Shown: positions 15,684 through 24,166 of the stretch, in pieces
Position numbering within the stretch: position 1 is the first letter of the stretch
Layout of the letters: the number at the start of each line of letters is the position of its first letter
DNA from: an uncultured Prevotellaceae bacterium
GTDB lineage: Bacteria > Bacteroidota > Bacteroidia > Bacteroidales > Bacteroidaceae
Length of the DNA: 64,000 nt
NCBI GenBank assembly: GCA_947167935.1
Contig: CAMVJU010000003.1
Coordinates: forward strand, 62,001-126,000
Direction: 5' to 3'
Notes under the pieces: generated by a model
The model's input: only the letters and a program-made list of their open reading frames with translations
What the model was told of the DNA's origin: nothing
Database searches by the model: none
Translations under genes and position numbers: made by a program

Positions 15684-16748
15684 ATGGAAAAGATTGAACT
15701 GAACAAAAAGACCATCCTGGTAACGGGTGCTGCCGGATTCATTGGCAGCAACTTGGTGAAACGCCTGTTTAAGGATTTGAAGGGTGCCACCATCGTCGGT
15801 ATCGACAATATGAATGACTATTATGATGTGTCCCTGAAGGAATACCGCCTCAAGGAACTCGAAAAGCTGAATCAGGCGAATCCCGACAACAGGTGGGCGT
15901 TTGTAAAAGGCGATATTGCCGACAAGGCCGCCATTGATGGCTTGTTTGGGAAATATCACTTTGATGTGGTCGTGAACCTTGCTGCACAGGCAGGTGTGCG
16001 CTACAGCATCGAGAATCCTGATGCATATATCCAGAGCAACCTCATCGGTTTCTACAATATCCTGGAAGCCTGTCGCCACAATCCTGTCCAGCATCTGGTC
16101 TATGCCAGCAGTAGCTCAGTATATGGCGGTAATAAGAAGGTACCTTTCAGCACCGATGACCGTGTTGACAATCCCGTTTCCCTCTACGCAGCTACCAAGA
16201 AGAGCAATGAGCTGATGGCTCATTGCTATAGCAAACTCTACAACATTCCCAGCACGGGCCTGCGTTTCTTCACCGTCTATGGTCCTGCCGGTCGTCCTGA
16301 TATGGCCTATTTCGGCTTTACTAATAAACTATTGAAAGGTCAGACCATCCAGATTTACAATTTCGGCAACTGCCGTCGCGACTTCACCTATGTGGATGAC
16401 ATCGTTGAGGGTATTGTGCGTGTGATGGCTGGAGCACCTGAGCGTCGTACCGGCGAGGATGGGCTGCCCATTCCACCTTATGCCGTCTATAATATCGGCG
16501 GCGGCCAGCCCGAGAACCTGCTTGACTTTGTAAATATCCTCCAGGAGGAACTCCTTCGTGCCGGTGTCCTGCCTCAGGACTACGACTTCGAGGCACACAA
16601 GCAGCTTGTGCCTATGCAGCCGGGCGATGTACCCACCACTTATGCCGATGCTACGGCATTGGAGCGTGACTTCGGCTTTACTCCGAAGATTACCCTTCGC
16701 GAAGGTCTTCGTCACTTCGCCGAATGGTACAAGGAATACTACGGCTGA
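15684..16748 (+). CDS. NAD-dependent nucleotide-sugar epimerase (UDP-glucuronate 4-epimerase type)
   Basis: 354 aa extended SDR. NAD motif GAAGFIGSN, then the GIDNMNDYYDVSLKEYRL segment typical of UDP-glucuronate 4-epimerases (CapI/LspL type), NLAAQAGVRYSIENP, the catalytic YAATK, and RFFTVYGPAGRPDMA. Likely supplies UDP-galacturonate for surface polysaccharide. An alternative start is ATG 15675. The gene's last 30 bp are duplicated immediately after the stop (16753-16782) with only two synonymous differences. It is convergent with the helicase gene. Confidence 0.88.
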   Translation: MEKIELNKKTILVTGAAGFIGSNLVKRLFKDLKGATIVGIDNMNDYYDVSLKEYRLKELEKLNQANPDNRWAFVKGDIADKAAIDGLFGKYHFDVVVNLAAQAGVRYSIENPDAYIQSNLIGFYNILEACRHNPVQHLVYASSSSVYGGNKKVPFSTDDRVDNPVSLYAATKKSNELMAHCYSKLYNIPSTGLRFFTVYGPAGRPDMAYFGFTNKLLKGQTIQIYNFGNCRRDFTYVDDIVEGIVRVMAGAPERRTGEDGLPIPPYAVYNIGGGQPENLLDFVNILQEELLRAGVLPQDYDFEAHKQLVPMQPGDVPTTYADATALERDFGFTPKITLREGLRHFAEWYKEYYG

Positions 16749-16752
16749 TTCT

Positions 16753-16782
16753 GCCGAATGGTATAAGGAATATTACGGCTGA
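16753..16782 (+). pseudogene. Duplicated 3' end of the epimerase gene
   Basis: Thirty bases encoding AEWYKEYYG and a stop repeat the epimerase's own 3' end (16719-16748), four bases after its stop. The two differences are both TAC to TAT in Tyr codons. This looks like the scar of a recombination that replaced the gene's end with a divergent allele, or an old slippage duplication. Confidence 0.7.
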
Positions 16783-16786
16783 TTTC

Positions 16787-19417
16787 TTAGCAGAACTGAC
16801 TGCGCAACACTTCCATATAGGGAGTGAGCACTTTCGCGTGCCAAGCTCCCCAACGGCTGATGGCGTTGTGGCAGTAGGTGACGATGAGGCGGCGACGGGC
16901 TCTTGAAAGGGCAACGTAGAATTTGCGGGCCTCCTCGCCCTGAATGGCATCCTGACTGGCGAAGACGCTGGGGTACTTGCCGTCGACGGCATCGTAGACG
17001 ATGACGCTGTCGAATTCCAATCCTTTTGCTTTGTGGACTGTGGAGACAAAGATGCGCTCCTTCATGCTGCGTGAGCCGCAGAGGTCGGCCTCCTTCAGCG
17101 TGCACAGCTCGGCATAGTGGCGCTGTAGCAGTAGGGCGAGCGGGGCTGTGGCATCTACCATTTCAGTCTCAACGTAATTGACGGCGTAGTCGAGTTTGGG
17201 CAACGGGGGAATTACATTCAGCTGAAGCATATAATGGTAGGCGTATAGCAGCTCGTTGCTGAGGGCGCTGCGCTTCTCATCAGCGGCATCACCGCTGGGA
17301 ATACTGTAGAGCCGCTGGCGGGCTTCTTCATAGAGAGGTCCGTAGAGCAGGCGCAGACGCTGGATTTTTTCGCGATAACGGCTGAGAAATTCCATCTGCC
17401 TGCCCATGATGCTGCGGCTTCGCTCGTAACACTCTATGGCGAGGCTCAGGGTAGCCATGATGTCGTCGTCGGCTAAGTGTGAATTCTGACCTTCCAGATG
17501 AAGCTGTGCCAGCAGGTCGCGCAGCTTATAGCTTGGTTGGCGTGGATGCAGCAGATGCGCCAGTTTCAGTGTGTCAAGATAGGCAGGCCAGTTGGCTGAC
17601 ATCGACAGCTGGGGTGCATAGCGCCGCATATTGTGCTCCATGATCTGGTAGTCGTAGGTGGCGTTGTGGCCTAGGATGGCGGCATCTTCTGCGAAGTTGC
17701 AGAAACGTTGCAAGGCCTCGCCAGGCGACAAGTGCGGGTGGCGTCCATATTCTTCTACGAGTGGATTGATCACATCGCCCAGCATCGGTGGGATGGGTTT
17801 CTTCGTCTCGATGAAAAGGTTGAGTGAATCCACTACTTTTCCCTGCCTGATGCGGATGGCGGCTATCTGCACCACATCGTCGTTGAACACGTCAAGGCCA
17901 GTTGTCTCTGTGTCGAAGATGACAATGTCCTGTTGCTCGTAGGTCCTGACATATTCTGCTACATAGGTTGTTCTGTCATACTGCAACAGGTCGGCAGGTG
18001 TGATGGCCTGTTGCATCATTTTACGAACGGCCTGACGGGCGGCACTACACGAAGCGTAGACCTGCAATCCATAGAGTAGATGCGACCATGCGATGAAGTC
18101 GTGCTCCATGTGGATGACACCTAAGTGAGCCATCAGCAGGCGCATGGGTAGTGTGGAGAAGAAGTCGGTACCCGAGATTTTGAAGTGGGGCAGCTTTCCA
18201 AGTGCGCTACTCACCTCGTCGGCATCGCTGTTGAAGGCTACTACCACAGCAACGGTCTGCTCGGGATTATCGTCGTAGAGCTTCTTCACCAGACGTGCCA
18301 CCATGTTGGCCTCATCCACGTTGGTGGGTGCTTCCATCAGCATGACGTCGCCGTTTTGTCGTGGCGATTCGTTAGTAGTGGTGGGTAGCAGCGACGGGTC
18401 GATACCAAGTTGGCGTTGGGCGTAGCGGTTGAAGATGTTGAGGAGATATTGCGGTGAGCGGTAGTTTTGGTAGAAGTTGTAGAAATGATTGTCGCCACAT
18501 CGCTGCCGCAACATGGTCAGCGTGTCGGTCTTCGCCCCCATAAATGAGAAGATAGCCTGTTGGGCGTCGCCCAGATAGACAACGGTAGCATCGGGTGTGG
18601 TGAAACTGTCGACAAGTGCCATCTGCAAGGGGTTGAGATCCTGTACCTCGTCAATCTGTAGCCAGCTGAAGCGGCGTTCAGTTTGATGCTTTGCCAACGC
18701 ATCATAAGTGACGAGTAGCAGGTCTTCGAAATCCAGCAGGTCATTTTGTTTCTTGTACAGCTCATATTGGCGGGCTGCGTAGAGCATCTCCATAAGCTGA
18801 CAAGCATCGCGGCTCAGGCCTGTTGCCTCGTCACGATAGTCGTCGGACTGCATATAGAGCTGGATGGTGGCCGCCTGTGTGTAGGGTAGGGCGAAATGGG
18901 CACAGAGCTCCTTCAGCAGCACGGGCTTCAGGGCATCGCGATGCACCATTAGCTGGCTGGGGTATTCGTGGCAGCACTGGTACATAAGGTGCTGCAGGTT
19001 GATGATCTGGGAATAGCGCTGGCGGCTGCGGTTGTCGTCGAGCACCTGCAACTCGTCCTCACCCATATAGTCGCTGATGATGCTGATGCTGGTATCGGTG
19101 TCAACAACAGCGGTATGCTCCGCTACAATCTTATTGTCGAAAAGGAAATGCAGGCAGAAACGATGCACGTTGCCCACGAAGAGCCCATTGTCGATGGAGG
19201 CCTCGGGCAGTCGTTGCTCAATACGCTCCTTCATGCTGCGTGCAGCGCGGTTGGTGAAGGTGAGGCAAGCCATTTCACTAAAGGGCACACCATGCTGATA
19301 TGCCCATACGATACGCTCAGCCAGCACAGCAGTCTTGCCACAGCCCGGCGGCGCCAACACAAGGTGATGCCCGCCTGTAGCCTCGATGACGCGCTGCTGC
19401 TCGGCGTTGAATTGCAT
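16787..19417 (-). CDS. UvrD/Rep-type helicase with inserted DnaQ-like 3'-5' exonuclease domain
   Basis: 876 aa. Superfamily 1A helicase: LAPPGCGKT (Walker A, 21-29), CLTFTNRAARSMKER (51-65), QIDEVQD (Walker B, 254-260), then in the C-terminal part VSTVHKAKGLEFDSV and EARKFYVALSRARRRLIVTY (motifs V-VI). Between the two helicase halves, residues about 497-668 form a DEDD exonuclease: IVIFDTETTGLD (Asp502, Glu504), LGHNATYDY (Asp589) and SHLADDDIMAT (His647, Asp651/652). Both activities look intact. It probably acts in DNA repair or recombination; it lies 12 bp downstream of ruvA, which supports that role. Length and both catalytic sets are complete. Confidence 0.88.
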   Translation of the reverse strand: MQFNAEQQRVIEATGGHHLVLAPPGCGKTAVLAERIVWAYQHGVPFSEMACLTFTNRAARSMKERIEQRLPEASIDNGLFVGNVHRFCLHFLFDNKIVAEHTAVVDTDTSISIISDYMGEDELQVLDDNRSRQRYSQIINLQHLMYQCCHEYPSQLMVHRDALKPVLLKELCAHFALPYTQAATIQLYMQSDDYRDEATGLSRDACQLMEMLYAARQYELYKKQNDLLDFEDLLLVTYDALAKHQTERRFSWLQIDEVQDLNPLQMALVDSFTTPDATVVYLGDAQQAIFSFMGAKTDTLTMLRQRCGDNHFYNFYQNYRSPQYLLNIFNRYAQRQLGIDPSLLPTTTNESPRQNGDVMLMEAPTNVDEANMVARLVKKLYDDNPEQTVAVVVAFNSDADEVSSALGKLPHFKISGTDFFSTLPMRLLMAHLGVIHMEHDFIAWSHLLYGLQVYASCSAARQAVRKMMQQAITPADLLQYDRTTYVAEYVRTYEQQDIVIFDTETTGLDVFNDDVVQIAAIRIRQGKVVDSLNLFIETKKPIPPMLGDVINPLVEEYGRHPHLSPGEALQRFCNFAEDAAILGHNATYDYQIMEHNMRRYAPQLSMSANWPAYLDTLKLAHLLHPRQPSYKLRDLLAQLHLEGQNSHLADDDIMATLSLAIECYERSRSIMGRQMEFLSRYREKIQRLRLLYGPLYEEARQRLYSIPSGDAADEKRSALSNELLYAYHYMLQLNVIPPLPKLDYAVNYVETEMVDATAPLALLLQRHYAELCTLKEADLCGSRSMKERIFVSTVHKAKGLEFDSVIVYDAVDGKYPSVFASQDAIQGEEARKFYVALSRARRRLIVTYCHNAISRWGAWHAKVLTPYMEVLRSQFC

Positions 19418-19429
19418 AGAGATGCGTTG

Positions 19430-20032
19430 TTATTTGATTTGTTTCAGAGCTAGTTTCACCACTTGTTCCACGGGTAGGGTGGGCTGTTCCTGCAGGATGG
19501 TGACAACCACCTTCTGCGTGGGAGCCGGCGAGAAACCAAGCATAGTGAGTGCGGCAACGGCCTCGTCGCGCACAGCGTTGTTCACAGGCGCAGTGATTGT
19601 GCCGCCAGCAGGAATCTCATCGGTAAGACCCAGCGCCACAATCTTGTCGCGCAGGTCGACGATAATACGCTGTGCAGACATTTTGCCGATGCCCTTGATG
19701 CTTTGGATAAGGCGGGCGTTGCCTGTGCTGATGGCGTTGCACAGCTCAGGAACACTCATTGACGACAGCATCATGCGGGCTGTGTTTGTTCCAACGCCAG
19801 AAACGGTAATAAGGAGCTCGAACATCTCGCGCTCGCGTTTTGATGCAAAGCCGTAAAGCACATAGGCATCCTCGCGGATGGCCTCGTAGACATACAGTTT
19901 GCACTCTTTTTTTCCCTGTATGGAGGTGTAGGTGTTCAGCGAAATGTTCAGCCCATAGCCCACACCAGCTGCCTCGATGGTGGCTAAGGCTGGTGTGAGG
20001 TCGGTAAGCTCGCCGCGAATATACTCAATCAA
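19430..20032 (-). CDS. ruvA: Holliday junction branch migration protein RuvA
   Basis: 200 aa DNA-binding subunit that targets RuvB to Holliday junctions. MIEYIRGELTDLTPALATIEAAGVGYGLNIS is the OB-fold start; two helix-hairpin-helix motifs follow (TVSGVGTNTARMML and SIKGIGKMSAQRII); the C-terminal domain ends EEQPTLPVEQVVKLALKQI-like. Full length. It precedes the helicase-exonuclease gene by 12 bp, probably in one transcript. Confidence 0.95.
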   Translation of the reverse strand: MIEYIRGELTDLTPALATIEAAGVGYGLNISLNTYTSIQGKKECKLYVYEAIREDAYVLYGFASKREREMFELLITVSGVGTNTARMMLSSMSVPELCNAISTGNARLIQSIKGIGKMSAQRIIVDLRDKIVALGLTDEIPAGGTITAPVNNAVRDEAVAALTMLGFSPAPTQKVVVTILQEQPTLPVEQVVKLALKQIK

Positions 20033-20078
20033 GGCTAGAGGTTAATGGTTAAAGGTGGAGGGGTAAAGAATGAAAGGA

Positions 20079-20645
20079 TTATTTTCCGAAGAGTTCGTCA
20101 AGGAACTCATAGAATGCGGGATCTTCGCCAATAATAGTCTTGACAATATTGCCATCAGGGCCTACGACGATTTTTGTGGGGAAACCCTCAATGGCGTAGT
20201 CTATAAGCACATTGGACTCGCGTGTGCAATACACATGCAGCCAAGGCAGCTCGTATTTCTTCACGGCAGCCTTCCACTTCTCTTGCGTTTCATTGCAATC
20301 GATGCCCAGAATTTCGAACTTACCGGCATACTTGGCATAGTATTCTTTCATCGAAGGGATGCCTCTGATGCACCATCCGCACCATGAGCCCCAGAAGTCG
20401 AGGATCACATATTTGCCCTTAAGCGACGAGAGGCTGAGGGCATTGCCGTTGATATCTTCCAGCGTGAAGTCGGGAGCCTGACCTGTCAGACCCTCTGCAT
20501 TGTCTTCCTCTTCCTTTACCTGTACCTGCGTGGCCTCTGTGGTGCCATCGTTTTTCTCTACTTTTTTCTCTTTGTTGCCGCAAGCTGAATATCCGCACAC
20601 GGCGACGATAGCGAGCGTAAAGCTCAAAATGGTTCTCTTCATCAT
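20079..20645 (-). CDS. TlpA/ResA-like thiol-disulfide oxidoreductase, lipoprotein
   Basis: 188 aa. Signal peptide with a lipobox-like GYSAC, charged Lys/Glu-rich linker, then an AhpC/TSA-Redoxin thioredoxin fold: QAPDFTLEDINGNALSLSSLKGKYVILDFWGSW, the redox site WCGWCIRGIPSM and the cis-Pro GFPTKIVV. Probably reduces or isomerises disulfides in the periplasm. Start is one of two adjacent ATGs (20645 or 20642). Sits between the FKBP gene and ruvA. Confidence 0.88.
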   Translation of the reverse strand: MMKRTILSFTLAIVAVCGYSACGNKEKKVEKNDGTTEATQVQVKEEEDNAEGLTGQAPDFTLEDINGNALSLSSLKGKYVILDFWGSWCGWCIRGIPSMKEYYAKYAGKFEILGIDCNETQEKWKAAVKKYELPWLHVYCTRESNVLIDYAIEGFPTKIVVGPDGNIVKTIIGEDPAFYEFLDELFGK

Positions 20646-20664
20646 TTTTGTGAAGGGTTAATTA

Positions 20665-21330
20665 TCAATTATCAATTTTCAACGTTCTCCTGCTGCTCCA
20701 TGCAGGCATTGTCTCGCCAGCGTGGCTGAAGTCTATGAGCTGCAATTCAAAGATGATGACGCTATATCCGGGAATGGTGCCAGTGCTGCTGCCATCCTCG
20801 CCATAGCCCAGCGTGCTGGGGATATAGACGCGCCAATGGTCGCCGCGATGCATGTGCTGCAAAGCCGTGCTGAAGCCGTCGACGGTGCCCGACACCAACA
20901 ACTTGGTCGTAGAGCTGGTTGTGGCAGAGAATTTCCCATAGACGGTGCCGTCAAATACGTAGCCCTCTGTGAAGGTAGCACTGGGAATGAGCCGTCCCTG
21001 ATAGATGATACGGACGGAGTCGGTATAGGCAGGACTTTCGCCGCCTTCGCCATTTTCCAGCTTCTTCACATAGATGTATTTGTCGATGTCGTGGGTAGTG
21101 GCGGCACTCTGCGAAAAGCTTAGGATGCGCTGCCACTGGTTGGGATTGGTATTGAGAGAATCGGCCAACGACGCAAAGAAGGCTTCATTGCGCTGCTGCC
21201 AGTTGTCCCATTCGCCTGCCTCCGTCTCTTCCTTGGTGCAGGAGGTAAAAAGGAGTAGTAAGCCCACACCTAACCCCTCCCAAAGGGAGGGGCTTTTGAA
21301 TTGTTTTACTATAGTTCTAATGATGCCCAT
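20665..21330 (-). CDS. FKBP-type peptidyl-prolyl cis-trans isomerase, lipoprotein
   Basis: 221 aa envelope chaperone. The C-terminal FKBP fold includes DSVRIIYQGRLI, TVDGFSTALQHMHRGDHWRVYIPSTLGYG and IPGYSVIIFELQLIDF. The N-terminus is a lipoprotein signal peptide ending LLLLFTSC, but the residues before it (SPSLWEGLGVG) are encoded by a palindromic repeat (21263-21294). An inverted partner (21358-21390) lies in the leader, so the ATG at 21330 is bracketed exactly as in the aminotransferase gene. It follows glyS by 60 bp. Confidence 0.88.
   Translation of the reverse strand: MGIIRTIVKQFKSPSLWEGLGVGLLLLFTSCTKEETEAGEWDNWQQRNEAFFASLADSLNTNPNQWQRILSFSQSAATTHDIDKYIYVKKLENGEGGESPAYTDSVRIIYQGRLIPSATFTEGYVFDGTVYGKFSATTSSTTKLLVSGTVDGFSTALQHMHRGDHWRVYIPSTLGYGEDGSSTGTIPGYSVIIFELQLIDFSHAGETMPAWSSRRTLKIDN
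21263..21294 (+). repeat. Palindromic element encoding part of the FKBP signal peptide
   Basis: CCCACACCTAA then CCCCTCCC-AAA-GGGAGGGG. Read on the minus strand as SPSLWEGLGVG inside the lipoprotein signal sequence. Confidence 0.8.
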
Positions 21331-21357
21331 CGTAAAATCAAGGAAATATCATTCATA

Positions 21358-21390
21358 ACATCCCTCCCTTTGAGAGGGCTTAGGTGGGCT
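21358..21390 (-). repeat. Palindromic element in the FKBP leader
   Basis: CCCTCCCTTTGAGAGGG followed by CTTAGGTGGG; reverse-complement partner of 21263-21294, directly next to the glyS stop codon at 21391. Confidence 0.7.
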
Positions 21391-22932
21391 TTAGAGTTTC
21401 TTAAGCAATGACGTGATGCTCACCTTGTCCTCAATGATGCCGTTCAGGTCGCTGATCTTCACACGCTCCTGCTCCATCGTGTCGCGGAAACGGAGGGTGA
21501 CGCATCCGTCATTCAAGGTGTCGTGGTCGACGGTGACGCAATACGGAGTGCCAATGGCATCCTGGCGACGGTAGCGCTTGCCGATGCTGTCCTTCTCGTC
21601 GTACTGGCAGGTGAAGTGATACTTCAGGTCGTCGACAATCTCGCGGGCCTTCTCGGGCAGACCGTCTTTCTTCACCAGCGGCAGCACAGCCAGCTTCACA
21701 GGAGCCAGAGCTGCGGGCAGCTTCAGGACTACGCGTGTCTCGCCATTCTCAAGCTTCTCCTCGTCGAAGGCGTGGCACATGATGCTGAGGAACATGCGGT
21801 CCACACCGATAGAGGTCTCGATGACAAACGGTGTATAGCTCTCGTTGGTCTGCGGGTCGAAGTATTTGATCTGCTTGCCCGAGTATTTCTCATGCTGCGA
21901 CAGGTCGAAGTTGGTGCGGCTGTGGATGCCTTCCACCTCCTTGAAGCCAAAGGGCATGTGGAACTCGATGTCGGTAGCAGCATTGGCATAGTGAGCCAGC
22001 TTGTCGTGGTCGTGGAAACGATAGTTCTCGGCGCCGAAGCCCAGGTTCTGGTGCCATTTCATGCGCGTCTCCTTCCACTTGGCAAACCACTCCAGCTCAG
22101 TGCCGGGCTTCACGAAGAACTGCATCTCCATCTGCTCAAACTCCCTCATACGGAAGATGAACTGACGGGCAACAATCTCGTTGCGGAAAGCCTTACCAAT
22201 CTGTGCGATGCCGAAGGGAATCTTCATACGGCCCGTCTTCTGTACGTTCAGGTAGTTGACGAAGATACCCTGTGCCGTCTCAGGACGCAGGTAGATCTTC
22301 ATCGAGCCGTCAGCCGTAGACCCCATCTCGGTAGAGAACATCAGGTTGAACTGGCGCACGTCGGTCCAGTTCTTCGTACCGCTGATGGGGCAGACGATTT
22401 CCTCATCCAGGATAATCTGGCGCAGCTCCTCCAGGTCGGGGCCTTGCATGGCGGCAGCATAGCGAGTGTGCAGGGTATCGCGCTTGGCCTTTGTCTCCTT
22501 CACGCGCTCGCTGGTCTCTAAGTATTTCGCCTCGTCGAAGCTCTCGCCAAAACGCTTGCGAGCCTTCTCCACTTCCTTCTGAATCTTATCGTCGTACTTG
22601 GCTATCTGGTCTTCGATGAGCACATCGGCGCGATAGCGCTTCTTCGAGTCTCGGTTGTCGATAAGGGGATCGTTGAATGCATCCACGTGGCCCGAAGCCT
22701 TCCAGATGGTGGGATGCATGAAGATGGCGCTGTCGATGCCCACGATGTTCTCGTGCAGCATGGTCATAGCCTTCCACCAGTATTGCTTGATATTGTTCTT
22801 CAGTTCCACACCCATCTGACCGTAGTCGTACACTGCGCCCAGACCGTCATAGATTTCACTGCTGGGAAACACAAAACCATATTCCTTGCAGTGTGATACA
22901 ATCTTCTTGAAAACGTCTTCTTGTTGTGCCAT
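21391..22932 (-). CDS. glyS: Glycine--tRNA ligase (homodimeric type)
   Basis: 513 aa class II synthetase that charges tRNA-Gly. Motifs: GFVFPSSEIYDGLGAVYDYGQMGVELKNN at the N-terminus, TWKASGHVDAF-like IWKASGHVDAFNDPL, motif 2 FRNEIVARQFIFRMREFEQMEMQFFV (split here between FRNEI and RMREFEQ), motif 3 ETSIGVDRMFLSIM, and an anticodon-binding domain with VDHDTLNDGCVTLRFRD. Complete, with no repeat insertion. First gene of a same-strand run with FKBP, TlpA-like, ruvA and the helicase. Some genomes name this eukaryote-like form glyQS. Confidence 0.96.
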   Translation of the reverse strand: MAQQEDVFKKIVSHCKEYGFVFPSSEIYDGLGAVYDYGQMGVELKNNIKQYWWKAMTMLHENIVGIDSAIFMHPTIWKASGHVDAFNDPLIDNRDSKKRYRADVLIEDQIAKYDDKIQKEVEKARKRFGESFDEAKYLETSERVKETKAKRDTLHTRYAAAMQGPDLEELRQIILDEEIVCPISGTKNWTDVRQFNLMFSTEMGSTADGSMKIYLRPETAQGIFVNYLNVQKTGRMKIPFGIAQIGKAFRNEIVARQFIFRMREFEQMEMQFFVKPGTELEWFAKWKETRMKWHQNLGFGAENYRFHDHDKLAHYANAATDIEFHMPFGFKEVEGIHSRTNFDLSQHEKYSGKQIKYFDPQTNESYTPFVIETSIGVDRMFLSIMCHAFDEEKLENGETRVVLKLPAALAPVKLAVLPLVKKDGLPEKAREIVDDLKYHFTCQYDEKDSIGKRYRRQDAIGTPYCVTVDHDTLNDGCVTLRFRDTMEQERVKISDLNGIIEDKVSITSLLKKL

Positions 22933-22977
22933 AATATAGGTTACACGTACATTATAAATTAGTTGTTCTTGTTTGTT

Positions 22978-23010
22978 CTCCCCTCTCTTTGGAGGGGGCG
23001 GTGGAGACCG
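22978..23010. repeat. Palindromic element upstream of glyS
   Basis: CTCCCCTCTCTTTGGAGGGGG followed by CGGTGGAGAC; a degenerate member of the CCCCTCCC/GGGAGGGG family between glyS and the small T9SS-type gene. Confidence 0.6.
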
Positions 23011-23475
23011 TTACTTGTTCACGACCTTGCGGGTTTCCGTCCCCACCTTGATGATGTAGACGCCGCGCTGCAGATTCGACAGGTCATAGCTGCCGCTATC
23101 GTTGGCGCTGAACACCTTCTCGCCCTTCATGTTGTAGACGGCGATGGTCTCGCCAGCAGCCACCGTAGCACGGAGTACACCGTCGCTGAACTGCATCTTC
23201 GACTGCGTGGTGCTTATCGTAGCTATGCCTGAAGGTGACGTGGCGAAGAACATCTTCTCCAGTCCTGCCAGCGGCAGACGCTGCTCGGTGCCGTCAGTCA
23301 TCACGAGCACCATGTTGGAAGCTTCAAAAGTAATCTTCTGAATCTTGCTCACGCTGAAACTGTTCTCACTGCCCGAGCCACTAATGGTGAGGTACTGATA
23401 GTCGTCAGCCAAAGCCGTGATACTGCCTGTTGCGAGAAGCAGCGCAGCGATAAGGGTGCGAAACGTCTTCATCAT
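23011..23475 (-). CDS. Small exported protein with T9SS type A-like C-terminal domain
   Basis: 154 aa. Signal peptide (ending ITALA), a short beta-rich middle (DYQYLTISGSGSENSFSVSKIQKITF and a second KMFFATSP strand), then a C-terminal sorting-type domain: ETIAVYNMKGEKVF, SYDLSNLQRGVYIIKVGTETRKVVNK. There is almost nothing besides the sorting domain, so it may be a minimal surface or secreted protein. Promoter TACCTTTGC just upstream on this strand. Confidence 0.75.
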   Translation of the reverse strand: MMKTFRTLIAALLLATGSITALADDYQYLTISGSGSENSFSVSKIQKITFEASNMVLVMTDGTEQRLPLAGLEKMFFATSPSGIATISTTQSKMQFSDGVLRATVAAGETIAVYNMKGEKVFSANDSGSYDLSNLQRGVYIIKVGTETRKVVNK

Positions 23476-23489
23476 ACTTAAAAATTTGG

Positions 23490-23498
23490 TGCAAAGGT
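23490..23498 (-). promoter_or_regulatory. -7 element for the small T9SS-type gene
   Basis: TACCTTTGC on the minus strand, 15 bp before the ATG at 23475. Confidence 0.7.
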
Positions 23499-23573
23499 AG
23501 GCATTATTTTAGAAAAACGCGCTTCTTTCGTGTTTTTTTTCCTTAAAATGTTGCAAGTGACGAAGAAAATACC

Positions 23574-23581
23574 TAATTTTG
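23574..23581 (+). promoter_or_regulatory. -7 element for frr-rsgA
   Basis: TAATTTTG, 24 bp before the frr ATG at 23606; it excludes the in-frame Met at 23579. Confidence 0.65.
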
Positions 23582-23605
23582 TCAGCGGAAAAACCTATTA
23601 CCATT

Positions 23606-24166
23606 ATGATAGACGTTAAAGAAACATTGAAGAAAAGCGAGGAGCGCATGGAGATGGCAGCCATGTTCCTGGAGGACGAGCTGAACCGCATCCGTGCCGG
23701 CCGCGCCAATGTGGCCATCCTCGACGGAGTGAGAGTAGTGAGCTACGGCTCGAAAGTTCCCCTCAACCAGGTGGCCACCATCAACTGCCCCGATGCCCGC
23801 ACCATCGCCATCAAGCCTTGGGACCGCAAGCAGATCAAGGACATTGAGAAGGCTATCATGGACAGCGATGTAGGCATCACCCCTGAGAACAATGGCGAGA
23901 TGATCCGCCTTACCATTCCTCAGCCTACGGAGGAGCGCCGCCGCGACTTGGTGAAGCAATGCAACAAGATTGCCGAGAAGGCCAAGGTGGAGGTGCGCAA
24001 TGTTCGTGCCGACATCAAGGACAAACTGAAGAAAGCCATCAAGGACGGTCTCTCAGAGGACAACGAGAAGGATGCCGAGGACGAGCTGCAGAAGCTGCAC
24101 GACAAGTGGATCAAGAAGCTCGACGCCCTTATCGAGGCCAAAAACAAGGAGATCATGACGGTCTAA
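23606..24166 (+). CDS. frr: Ribosome recycling factor
   Basis: 186 aa factor that, with EF-G, splits post-termination ribosomes. Matches the family throughout: ELNRIRAGRANVAILDGVRVVSYGSKVPLNQVAT, RTIAIKPWDRKQI, IRLTIPQPTEERRRDLVKQ, KVEVRNVRADIKDKLKKAIKDG. Start ATG 23606. The stop TAA is immediately followed by the ATG of rsgA, so the two are translationally linked. Confidence 0.97.
   Translation: MIDVKETLKKSEERMEMAAMFLEDELNRIRAGRANVAILDGVRVVSYGSKVPLNQVATINCPDARTIAIKPWDRKQIKDIEKAIMDSDVGITPENNGEMIRLTIPQPTEERRRDLVKQCNKIAEKAKVEVRNVRADIKDKLKKAIKDGLSEDNEKDAEDELQKLHDKWIKKLDALIEAKNKEIMTV

Noticed and set aside
15572..15808. 79-residue N-terminal extension of HflX
   Set aside because: It runs through the hflX promoter and antisense to the start of the epimerase gene.
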